Assembly: GCA_002353555.1 (NCBI GenBank)
Contig: DEJO01000050.1
Span: forward strand, 13,654 to 32,808
Source of the DNA: Prevotella sp. UBA2746
GTDB lineage: Bacteria > Bacteroidota > Bacteroidia > Bacteroidales > Bacteroidaceae
DNA length: 19,155 nucleotides
Reading direction: 5' to 3'
The notes under the pieces were generated by a model that saw nothing but the letters and a program-made list of their open reading frames with translations, searched no databases and was not told where the DNA came from. Numbering within the stretch: the stretch's first letter is position 1; the number at the start of each line of letters is the position of its first letter. This document shows positions 7,271 to 13,868 of the stretch, one piece after another. The position numbers and the translations under genes were made by a program.

Positions 7271-8636
7271 AATGGTTTCTCTCGAAGATCTGCATACGCT
7301 CCTCTAACAGGGCATACTGGTGATCCTGGATGAACGATGTACAGACGCGGAGACCTTCCTGATGGCTGCCTGTCGTGATGAGACAGATGGCTGACACTCC
7401 GTAGTACATCAGTTCCTTTGCCAATTCACCGCTGGTCATGCCTGGATAACCTATGGTGAAGTAGAATCCGTCTGCGATGGGGCGGTCTTGGTCTTTGTCG
7501 TAGACGATATAGAAGTTGTGGCGCAGGAAAATCTCCTTCAGCTTATGGGCACGCTGTCCGTAGACGATAATCTCGTTGCGGAAGTTGTACTCGCCGTCGC
7601 AGGCAGCCTTCAGCATGGCAGCCATGGCGTACTGTGCACTATGGCTCGTGCCGCTGGAAAGGGCATAGAGCATGCGTGTAGAGAATACCAGTCCGAAGGG
7701 CAGTCCTTCGTAGCGTGCTGACAGGTCATCGTAGTGTCTGTGGAACAGTTTGTTGCTGATGCAGGTCACACCGATGCGCTCTCCGGCATAGCTGAATGCC
7801 TTCGAACCACTGATGAGCAGGATGTAGTTGTCAGTATAGTGTGCTACACTTGGCTGGTAGGGAGCCTCGAACGGCTTGCTCAAATCCTGACGGAAGTCCA
7901 TGGCGAAGTAGGCGAGGTCTTCCATGATGATGACATCATACTTGTTGGCAAGTTCTCCGATGGTGCGCAGTTCGTCGTCGGTCATACATATCCATGCCGG
8001 GTTGTTGGGGTTGCTGTATACGATGGCACAGATGTTGCCTTCCTTCAGGTAGCTCTCCAACTTCGGACGTAACTTGTCGCCCCGGTAGTCATAGACATCA
8101 AAGGTCTGGTACTTCACCCCTTGTACCTGCAGCTGCATCTTCTGTACCGGGAACCCTGGGTCAATGAAGAGTACCGTGTCCTTCTTCTTGTCTGCCTGCG
8201 AACAGGTCAGAAATGAGGCGAACGTTCCCTGCATGCTTCCGCATACAGGCACACATCCTTCGGGTGCAATATCTACGTTGATGAACGCCTTGACGAAGCG
8301 CGATGCCTGTTGCTTCAGTTCGGGCAGTCCCTGAATGTCAGGATACAGGTTGGCAATACCGTCCTGCAAGACCTTCACCTGTGCCTCGACACCTACCTTG
8401 GCGGCAGGCAGTCCGGGTATTCCCATCTCCATCTTGATAAATTCCACACCCGACTCTTTCTCTGCAAACGCAGCTACTTGCTTTACCTCGCGTATGGTAG
8501 CCTTGGCAAAGTCCTGGATGCCGAACTTGGCGATGAGGGAGTCGATGATTTCACGTTGAATAGGAGACTCTCCTCCTTGCCCTTCCCTGTGAGGAAGGGG
8601 AGTAGATACTTTTTCCATGTTTGTTGTATCGGTCAT
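7269..8636 (-). CDS. Class I/II PLP-dependent aminotransferase
   Basis: This is a 455-residue fold-type I aminotransferase. It shows the YSNPNNPAW motif around residues 207-215, Asp240 and Tyr243 in MEDLAYFAMD, the PLP-binding Lys279 in SGSKAFSYAGERIG, and the substrate-carboxylate Arg430 in EGLRVCTSF. It starts 12 bases after iorB in the operon nitrilase-iorA-iorB-aminotransferase, so the likely reaction is transamination between an aromatic amino acid and the arylpyruvate used by IorAB. The omega-amidase in the same operon hints that glutamine is the amino donor, which is inference. Residues about 11-25 (STPLPHREGQGGESP) are translated from a GC-rich palindromic repeat between the start and the conserved fold. 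No later Met precedes the fold, so this odd segment seems to be part of the protein. Confidence 0.93.
   Translation of the reverse strand: MTDTTNMEKVSTPLPHREGQGGESPIQREIIDSLIAKFGIQDFAKATIREVKQVAAFAEKESGVEFIKMEMGIPGLPAAKVGVEAQVKVLQDGIANLYPDIQGLPELKQQASRFVKAFINVDIAPEGCVPVCGSMQGTFASFLTCSQADKKKDTVLFIDPGFPVQKMQLQVQGVKYQTFDVYDYRGDKLRPKLESYLKEGNICAIVYSNPNNPAWICMTDDELRTIGELANKYDVIIMEDLAYFAMDFRQDLSKPFEAPYQPSVAHYTDNYILLISGSKAFSYAGERIGVTCISNKLFHRHYDDLSARYEGLPFGLVFSTRMLYALSSGTSHSAQYAMAAMLKAACDGEYNFRNEIIVYGQRAHKLKEIFLRHNFYIVYDKDQDRPIADGFYFTIGYPGMTSGELAKELMYYGVSAICLITTGSHQEGLRVCTSFIQDHQYALLEERMQIFERNH
8566..8604 (-). repeat. GC-rich palindromic repeat translated in the aminotransferase N-terminus
   Basis: CCCTTCC (8580-8586) and GGAAGGG (8593-8599) form a 7-bp stem around CTGTGA, flanked by CTCC and GGAG that can extend it. 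Read on the minus strand it gives LPHREGQGG, a peptide I recall as a hallmark of translated dispersed repeats in bacteria. A related element lies at 7222-7266, at the other end of this gene. Confidence 0.6.
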
Positions 8637-8648
8637 TTTTATTGTATA

Positions 8649-9212
8649 CTATTCCTTTCCCAGTGCCAGAGCCTTGATGTTGCCTTCTACCACAGCCTCA
8701 CCCTTGCGGCCGAAGACACGGCGGATAGCATCTTCCAACTTGTTGTATTCGATTCCGAGTGCTTTCTGAGCTGCTCCCAAGAGGATGACGTTGGCAGAGC
8801 GAGGCACGCCGTTGTCCTTTGCCAGTTTCTCTATGTCGATGATGATGGTGTTCTTGACCTTCTTCAAGTCTGCCATGATGACCTCCAGGTCGGGATAGTT
8901 CGGGATGTTTACGAATGGTGTGCTGCTGGTGATAATCCAACCGTCCTTCTTGAGGTAGGGGAGATAGCGTAGTGCCTCCATCGGTTCCATAGAGATGATG
9001 ACGTCGGCACTGCCGAGGGCGATGAGGTCACTATTGATAGGATCGGACGATATGCGCAGGTTGCTCTGTACGTCTCCTCCTCGTTGTGACATGCCGTGCA
9101 CCTCAGCCTGCTTGATATAGAGGTTTTCATTCATGGCAGCTTCGCCGATGATGGTTGCGATGGAGAGGATGCCTTGTCCTCCGACGCCACATAATATAAT
9201 ATCTGTCTTCAT
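8649..9212 (-). CDS. iorB: Indolepyruvate:ferredoxin oxidoreductase, beta subunit
   Basis: This 187-residue protein is the gamma-type domain of 2-oxoacid:ferredoxin oxidoreductases. It opens with MKTDIILCGVGGQGILSIATIIGEAAM and continues with VHGMSQRGGDVQSNLRI, both hallmarks of IorB. With IorA it interconverts arylpyruvate + CoA + oxidised ferredoxin and arylacetyl-CoA + CO2 + reduced ferredoxin. The start at 9212 shares one base with the iorA stop (TAATG on the minus strand), a classic translational coupling. A longer in-frame start at 9404 would only translate the iorA end out of frame. The next gene, the aminotransferase, begins 12 bases after this one. Confidence 0.95.
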   Translation of the reverse strand: MKTDIILCGVGGQGILSIATIIGEAAMNENLYIKQAEVHGMSQRGGDVQSNLRISSDPINSDLIALGSADVIISMEPMEALRYLPYLKKDGWIITSSTPFVNIPNYPDLEVIMADLKKVKNTIIIDIEKLAKDNGVPRSANVILLGAAQKALGIEYNKLEDAIRRVFGRKGEAVVEGNIKALALGKE

Positions 9213-10825
9213 TACTTCTTCTCCTGTGCTTTTTGTTGTTTCAGATGTCTTCTGAGTGTCTGGATGCACTCTCTTCTTGGTATGATAACACTCGTGCCTT
9301 TGTAGTTGATTTCTTCGCGGATGATGCGGGTAATCTCCTCCATGTTCTTCGGCAGGGGGACAACCACGTGCAGGTGTTCTTCGGGCACGCCTAAGCCTCG
9401 GCATATGGCTTCGAACTTGTTGGTTCCGGCAGAATCCTGACCTCCGGTCATGCCTGTTGTCAGGTTATCGCTGATGATGACCGTGATGTTGGCATTCTCG
9501 TTGACGGCATCGAGCAAGCCGGTCATGCCGCTGTGGGTGAAGGTGGAGTCGCCGATGATGGCAACGGCAGGCCACTGTCCGGCATCGGCGGCACCTTTCG
9601 CCATGGTGATGCTGGCACCCATGTCAACACATGAGTGGATGGCATGGAACGGTGGGAGGAAGCCCAAGGTGTAGCATCCGATATCTCCAAAGACGCGTGC
9701 GTTGTCGTATTCGCGCAACACCTCGTTCAGGGCGGTATAGACATCTCTGTGGCCGCAACCCTGACAGAGGGCTGGCGGGCGTGGTACGACATCCTCGCAC
9801 GAACTGTAGTTCTGTGATGTCTCCAAGCCTAATGCCTTCTTTACCGTGTCGGGTGTCAGCTCACCTGTACGGGGCAGCTCACCCGTGAGACGTCCCTGTA
9901 TGTCGGAAGGAAGTTCTGAAACACCGCGAACGATATCCTCGATGAACGGCTGTCCTTCTTCAACGATGAGCACTTTCTCGCACTCGTCCGTGATGCGGCG
10001 CACCAGTTTCTTGGGCAGCGGATACTGAGAAATCTTCAGTATGGGATATGGGCTGCCCTCCGGGAAGCATTCGTTGACGTAGTTGTATGCTATGCCACTG
10101 GCGATGATGCCGAGTGAATGGTCTTTTCCTTCCTCATAGCTGTTATATGCAGAACGGGTAGCGTCTTCCTCAAGTGTTGCCTGCTGAGCCGTCACGACAA
10201 CATTGCGCTTGCGGGCGTTAGCGGGCAGCAACACCCAGTTGGCAGCTACGGCGTTGTAGTTCATCTCGTTCTCCTTTCGGGCTTCTGTCTTCACGTTGAC
10301 GACGGCACGCGAGTGTGCCATACGGGTGGTGACACGCATGAGCACCGGCAGGTGCTGCTGCTCAGAGTAGTCGAATGCAGCCGCCATCATGTCGTAGGCC
10401 TCCTGTTGTGAGCTGGGTTCAAAGGTGGGCACCATGGCAAACTTGCCATAGAAGCGGCTGTCCTGCTCGTCCTGTGAGGAGTGCATCGACGGGTCGTCGG
10501 CAACAAGAACGATGACACCGCCGTTGACACCTGTCATGCCAGAGTTGACAAACGGGTCGGCGCAGACGTTCATACCTACATGTTTCATACACACCAGTGC
10601 GCGCTTACCCATGAAAGACATACCCAATGCAGCTTCCATAGCTGTCTTTTCATTGGTTGACCAGCGGCTGTGAATGCCGCGCTCACGGGCAATGTCGTTG
10701 CCTTGGATAAACTCGGTAATCTCAGTCGACGGGGTACCTGGATAGGCATAAACGCCTGAAAGTCCGGCATGGATAGCACCCAGTGCTATCGCCTCGTCGC
10801 CCAACAATAATTTCTTTTCAGTCAT
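9212..10825 (-). CDS. iorA: Indolepyruvate:ferredoxin oxidoreductase, alpha subunit (lacks C-terminal ferredoxin domain)
   Basis: This 537-residue protein carries the pyrimidine-binding domain (GDEAIALGAIHAG, VYAYPGTPSTEI near 26-37, CMKHVGMNV), a transketolase-C-like middle, and the TPP domain. The TPP domain shows LCQGCGH (C354, C357), GDIGCYTLG (C384), GDSTFTHSGMTG and VIISDNLTTGMTGGQ. It ends at residue 537 with a Lys/Gln-rich tail after RRECIQTLRRH. Archaeal IorA continues with a two-cluster ferredoxin domain, and no CxxCxxCxxxC block is present here. C354, C357, C384 and perhaps C475 or C520 could hold a single [4Fe-4S] cluster as in other oxoacid oxidoreductases. The gene starts 29 bases after the nitrilase gene and overlaps iorB by one base. 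Confidence 0.95.
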   Translation of the reverse strand: MTEKKLLLGDEAIALGAIHAGLSGVYAYPGTPSTEITEFIQGNDIARERGIHSRWSTNEKTAMEAALGMSFMGKRALVCMKHVGMNVCADPFVNSGMTGVNGGVIVLVADDPSMHSSQDEQDSRFYGKFAMVPTFEPSSQQEAYDMMAAAFDYSEQQHLPVLMRVTTRMAHSRAVVNVKTEARKENEMNYNAVAANWVLLPANARKRNVVVTAQQATLEEDATRSAYNSYEEGKDHSLGIIASGIAYNYVNECFPEGSPYPILKISQYPLPKKLVRRITDECEKVLIVEEGQPFIEDIVRGVSELPSDIQGRLTGELPRTGELTPDTVKKALGLETSQNYSSCEDVVPRPPALCQGCGHRDVYTALNEVLREYDNARVFGDIGCYTLGFLPPFHAIHSCVDMGASITMAKGAADAGQWPAVAIIGDSTFTHSGMTGLLDAVNENANITVIISDNLTTGMTGGQDSAGTNKFEAICRGLGVPEEHLHVVVPLPKNMEEITRIIREEINYKGTSVIIPRRECIQTLRRHLKQQKAQEKK

Positions 10826-10854
10826 TTTGTATGTATATGTTTATTTGTTAATAG

Positions 10855-11619
10855 TCATTTCCATAGGTGCATCTCGCCCAAGTCCGTGACAATGGGGAAC
10901 TTATGGCGGTAGGATTCCATTTCCGGCAGGTTGAGTTCCGCCGCCGTGCAACATTCCTGGTTGTCGGTGCAGGCAGCAACCGTCTGCCCGTAAGGGTTGA
11001 TGATGGCAGAATGGCCGCAGTAGTCGTTGGTCTTATCTATGCCGATGCGGTTGACTGCCACGACGAAACACTGGTTTTCAATGGCACGTGCACGAATCAG
11101 GATGTCCCAGGAGTCAATGCGACAGGTAGGCCAGTTGGCTACATACAGGATGGCATCGTAGTCGTCTCTGTATCGGCTCCAAACCGGGAAGCGCAGGTCG
11201 AAGCATACTTCCAGCAGGAATCGGACGCCTCGGAATGTTACCGTCACCCGCTTTTCGCCGCGAGTATAGTGTTTGTCTTCGCCTCCGTATGCAAACAGGT
11301 GGCGCTTGTCGTAGGTGACAACCTCTTCGTCAGGTGTTACGAAGAACATGCGGTTGAAGTATTGGTTGCTGCTCTTGATTCCTATGCTGCCCGTGATGGC
11401 GGCATTCAGTTCTTTCGCTTTCGCCTGCATCCATCTCACCGTCTCCTTGCCATCGCTATCTGCTATGTCCTCAGGTTGTATGGCAAAGCCTGTCGTGAAC
11501 ATCTCCGGCAGCACGTAGATGTCGGCACCCGGTTGCTCAACCATCAGCCGTTCAGCCCGGATGATGTTCTCCTCCGGTTTCTTCCAAGCGATATCAAATT
11601 GAAGCATTGCAACCTTCAT
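10855..11619 (-). CDS. Omega-amidase-like carbon-nitrogen hydrolase (nitrilase superfamily, YafV type)
   Basis: This 254-residue carbon-nitrogen hydrolase has the catalytic triad in place: Glu39 in VLPEMFTTGF, Lys105 in YDKRHLF, and Cys139 in LEVCFDLRFPVWSR. The CFDLRFPVW stretch and ANWPTCR segment resemble YafV and eukaryotic Nit2. These hydrolyse alpha-ketoglutaramate or alpha-ketosuccinamate, the products of glutamine or asparagine transaminases. Here it is the first gene of an operon ending with an aminotransferase, which supports such a pairing: removal of ketoglutaramate would make glutamine-dependent amination of arylpyruvates effectively irreversible. Substrate specificity is inferred from family and context. 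Another short amide substrate is possible. Confidence 0.88.
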   Translation of the reverse strand: MKVAMLQFDIAWKKPEENIIRAERLMVEQPGADIYVLPEMFTTGFAIQPEDIADSDGKETVRWMQAKAKELNAAITGSIGIKSSNQYFNRMFFVTPDEEVVTYDKRHLFAYGGEDKHYTRGEKRVTVTFRGVRFLLEVCFDLRFPVWSRYRDDYDAILYVANWPTCRIDSWDILIRARAIENQCFVVAVNRIGIDKTNDYCGHSAIINPYGQTVAACTDNQECCTAAELNLPEMESYRHKFPIVTDLGEMHLWK

Positions 11620-11658
11620 ACCCTTACACTTTGTTTCTCAAAACGTTATAATTGCTTG

Positions 11659-11689
11659 CAAAGGTACGATTAAGTGAGGGAAATACAAA
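11659..11689 (-). promoter_or_regulatory. Promoter of the nitrilase-iorA-iorB-aminotransferase operon
   Basis: On the minus strand the -7 box is TACCTTTG (plus-strand CAAAGGTA 11659-11666) and the -33 box is TTTG (plus-strand CAAA 11686-11689), 19 bases apart, a full consensus match. The leader to the ATG at 11619 is about 35 bases. Confidence 0.75.
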
Positions 11690-11869
11690 ATGAAAGCTTG
11701 CTTTTCTTTACTTTGACTTACGGAAGTGCCTTCTGCAAAGTATTGGATTAGCTTTCTAATAGCTGATGGAAACAAAAATGGAAACAAGTCTCAGCGACTG
11801 AAGGGAACGATAAAATAAGTTCCCAAAAGGTGTTCGTCAATGTATGAAAGGTTTGAGATGATGTTCCGA

Positions 11870-11980
11870 TTTATCGTCTTTAAAACCTTTTGACACGTGT
11901 CAAAAAACCTTCCGACACGTGTCAGAAACGTTTTTGACACGTGTCAGAAGGTTTGAGGGAGACTCTTTTGTGACGATAAA
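11870..11980 (-). terminator. Three phased GACACGTGTC palindromes, forming a terminator-like structure after the MBL-rubredoxin gene
   Basis: Perfect 10-bp palindromes GACACGTGTC begin at 11892, 11914 and 11936, exactly 22 bases apart. Their flanks add AACCTT/AAGGTT arms. On the minus strand, 11936-11953 pairs with 11906-11923 over 18 bases with one wobble, and a T-run follows, as in an intrinsic terminator for the gene ending at 11987. Copies 1 and 3 can pair too. An outer inverted repeat TTTATCGTC (11870-11878) / GACGATAAA (11972-11980) encloses the array. The rest of the 367-base gap holds the nitrilase promoter and a small GGGAAC/GTTCCC hairpin at 11803-11824, with no gene seen. An operator array is the alternative reading. 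Confidence 0.7.
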
Positions 11981-11986
11981 ACAATG

Positions 11987-12928
11987 TTATGCCTTATTGA
12001 ATTTGGCCTTGCTTTGCTTGCAACGAGGGCATTTCCAGTCATCAGGAAGGTCTTCAAAGGCAACGCCGTCGTGCTCAGCCGGGTCATAGACATAGCCGCA
12101 GATGGAGCATACATACTTGCCAGAAGCCTCTTGCTTGGAGAAATCCACCTCGGCAAGGACTGTAGGAACAGGATTGTCAAGATCCATCACGCGCTTGGTT
12201 TCCAGGTTCTCGTAGCCTTGTGGGGTGTGGGTACCGCAATAAACGGTCGGGTGGTTGCGGATGAACTCACGTATACGGTCCTGCGTCTGGCGGGCAGCAG
12301 GCAGGTCGTCGTAGACAACAGAGAGTTTGTCTTCATACAACGCCTCGTCTACATAGGTGATGTCACCGTGTATCATGTAGAACAATCCGTCCATTTCCAC
12401 GATGATGATGCTATTGCCTTTGGTGTGTCCCTTCGCCTTGATGAGGTAGATACCGTCCTGAATCTTCTGGCTTTCAGGGAAATTGTAATAGGGGCCGTCG
12501 GTGTAGGTGACGGGAACGAGATTGGTAAGGCCCTGTAACTCGGCAGCATCCATCTCTTCCTGATTGACATATACCTTGGCATTGGGGAAGGAACGCACTT
12601 CGCCGCTGTGGTCAATATGACGATGGGTGAGAAGGATTTTCGTCACTTGTTCAGGCTTGTAGCCAAGTGCTTCAAAGGCTTCCATATAGGAACAGATGTC
12701 CTTGCCGGTAAAGCCTAACGATTTCTCGTCGGGTACTTCCTCCGGTGTTCCGGCAGGAAGGCCGGTGTCCACCAAGATAACTTCACTGCCTGTGTCGATG
12801 AGATAGTTCTGAAGGCTGCCGCGATAGCGGATGTTTGGGTCGAACTTCTCACCTCCTTCTTCTCCACCCATGACAAAGGGCTGGGTATAGAATCCGTCTT
12901 TTCTGAATTTTACTGCTTTGATTTCCAT
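11987..12928 (-). CDS. Metallo-beta-lactamase fold hydrolase fused to a C-terminal rubredoxin domain
   Basis: This is a 313-residue cytoplasmic protein. Residues 1-255 are an MBL-fold metallohydrolase with the metal motif H102-x-H104-x-D106-H107 (THRHIDHSG), then His168 (KGHTKGNS), Asp189 (HGDITY) and His234 (GTHTPQGY). This is a complete ligand set of the lactonase-like type. Residues about 270-313 are a compact rubredoxin with C274-x2-C277-G and C300-x2-C303, containing YDPAE and FEDLPDDWKCP. The loop between the cysteine pairs is shorter than in free rubredoxins, and there is no flavodoxin domain, so this is not a flavorubredoxin. The fusion suggests electron transfer to the hydrolase-like domain, or Fe rather than Zn in its site. 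It follows the ZIP transporter gene by 27 bases. The substrate is unknown. Confidence 0.9.
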   Translation of the reverse strand: MEIKAVKFRKDGFYTQPFVMGGEEGGEKFDPNIRYRGSLQNYLIDTGSEVILVDTGLPAGTPEEVPDEKSLGFTGKDICSYMEAFEALGYKPEQVTKILLTHRHIDHSGEVRSFPNAKVYVNQEEMDAAELQGLTNLVPVTYTDGPYYNFPESQKIQDGIYLIKAKGHTKGNSIIIVEMDGLFYMIHGDITYVDEALYEDKLSVVYDDLPAARQTQDRIREFIRNHPTVYCGTHTPQGYENLETKRVMDLDNPVPTVLAEVDFSKQEASGKYVCSICGYVYDPAEHDGVAFEDLPDDWKCPRCKQSKAKFNKA

Positions 12929-12955
12929 AGTCGTATTATTATTGTTAATGATCGG

Positions 12956-13735
12956 TTATCCCATGACAACGTCGAGAACCATCATCAGCACAAAGCCAAT
13001 GGCAAAGCCGATAGTGCTCAGGTTGCTGTGCTTGCCGCCAGAAGCTTCGGGGATGAGTTCCTCGACCACTACGTAGAGCATGGCACCTGCTGCAAACGCC
13101 AACATATAAGGGAGCACAGGCGTGAGCAGCGATGCCAACAGGATGACCGCCAAACCGCCGATGGGTTCGACGGCTCCGCTGAAACTGCCTATCATGAAAG
13201 AGCGCCAACGTGAGTTGCCCTCAGCCCGCATGGGCATGGAGATGATGGCTCCCTCCGGGATGTTCTGTATGGCAATACCCAGCGAAACGGCTACAGCCGA
13301 GGTCAGCGAAATGTTGGCTACTCCTTGCTCTGCTCCGGCAAACACAACACCTACAGCCATGCCTTCAGGCAGGTTGTGGATAGTGACGGCGAGTGCCAAC
13401 ATCGCCGTACGCGAGAGTCGGGAACGTGGACCTTCTGGTGTGTCTGTTCCGATGTGCAAGTGGGGTGTCAGTTCGTCGAGCAACAACAGGAACCCCATGC
13501 CCAGCATGAAACCTACCGCTGCCGGCAAGACAGCCCATGCACCCCTGGCTTCTCCCATCTCCATAGCAGGAATGAGCAGCGACCATACAGACGCTGCCAC
13601 CATGACACCTGAAGCAAAGCCCAGCAAGGACTTCTGTACCCGCTCTGGCATCTCGTCTTTCATCAGGAACACGAGTGCCGAACCAAGTACGGTTCCTAAT
13701 AGGGGGATAAGCAGACCTAATGCAATAGTTGTCAT
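12956..13735 (-). CDS. ZIP-family divalent metal transporter
   Basis: This 259-residue inner-membrane protein has about eight hydrophobic segments. The ZIP hallmarks are HNLPEGMAVG (transmembrane segment 4) and QNIPEGAIISMP (segment 5), the residues that line the metal path. It likely imports zinc, iron or manganese. Specificity cannot be told, but the neighbouring ferritin-like and rubredoxin genes favour iron or manganese as much as zinc. Between segments 3 and 4 lies a short cytoplasmic loop (LTPHLHIGTDTPEG) with two His residues, typical though small. The start ATG at 13735 lies 18 bases after a GC-rich stem and T-run, so transcription of this gene must pass a terminator-like element. The MBL-rubredoxin gene follows 27 bases later. 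Confidence 0.93.
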   Translation of the reverse strand: MTTIALGLLIPLLGTVLGSALVFLMKDEMPERVQKSLLGFASGVMVAASVWSLLIPAMEMGEARGAWAVLPAAVGFMLGMGFLLLLDELTPHLHIGTDTPEGPRSRLSRTAMLALAVTIHNLPEGMAVGVVFAGAEQGVANISLTSAVAVSLGIAIQNIPEGAIISMPMRAEGNSRWRSFMIGSFSGAVEPIGGLAVILLASLLTPVLPYMLAFAAGAMLYVVVEELIPEASGGKHSNLSTIGFAIGFVLMMVLDVVMG

Positions 13736-13810
13736 TTTTCCAAAAATGAAAAAGGGCGGTCACTGTCAGTGTCTTTCAGCACATGTCGCTCAGTCACTTC
13801 GTTGCCGCCC
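13736..13810 (-). promoter_or_regulatory. Structured leader with terminator stem directly before the ZIP transporter start
   Basis: On the minus strand GGGCGG (plus 13805-13810) pairs with CCGCCC (plus 13754-13759), enclosing 45 bases with further self-complementary pieces (CACTGACAGTG, AGC-GACATGT-GCT). TTTTTCATTTTT follows at once, then the ATG 18 bases after the stem. There is no room for a promoter between the stem and the ATG. A -7-like TAAATTTT lies just upstream (about 13822-13829). This is the layout of an attenuator or metal-sensing leader, but no known riboswitch class was recognised. It may simply be the end of the ferritin operon. Confidence 0.5.
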
Positions 13811-13834
13811 GTTAGAAGAAAAAATTTATTGCGT

Positions 13835-13856
13835 CATTGGTGTTGTCACACCATTG
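13835..13856 (-). other. Hairpin after the winged-helix gene
   Basis: CATTGGTGT and ACACCATTG pair with one mismatch around the loop TGTC. On the minus strand an AATAAATTTTTT stretch follows about ten bases later. It could end the ferritin-flavoprotein-winged-helix transcript, though the T-run is further away than in a standard terminator. Confidence 0.4.
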
Positions 13857-13868
13857 ATGCCGGAGAGG

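Noticed and set aside
9213..9404. Extended N-terminus for iorB
   Set aside because: It would translate the end of iorA in another frame into an Arg/His/Pro-rich stretch. IorB homology starts exactly at 9212 with TAATG coupling.
10867..11673. 268-codon plus-strand open frame opposite the nitrilase gene
   Set aside because: The opposite strand has the full nitrilase triad and a consensus promoter. This frame is a mirror effect of codon bias.
11892..11945. Possible CRISPR array from three regular repeats
   Set aside because: The units are 10-bp palindromes with 12-base spacers, only three copies, and no cas genes, so they fit a terminator or operator.
11987..12928. Flavodiiron/flavorubredoxin protein
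   Set aside because: There is a rubredoxin domain but no flavodoxin domain, and the MBL metal motif HxHxDH with later His/Asp/His is hydrolase-like rather than the diiron HxExD pattern.
13736..13810. Known riboswitch (Mn yybP-ykoY, NiCo, preQ1, fluoride)
   Set aside because: None of the consensus cores I know could be matched, so it is left as an unnamed leader.
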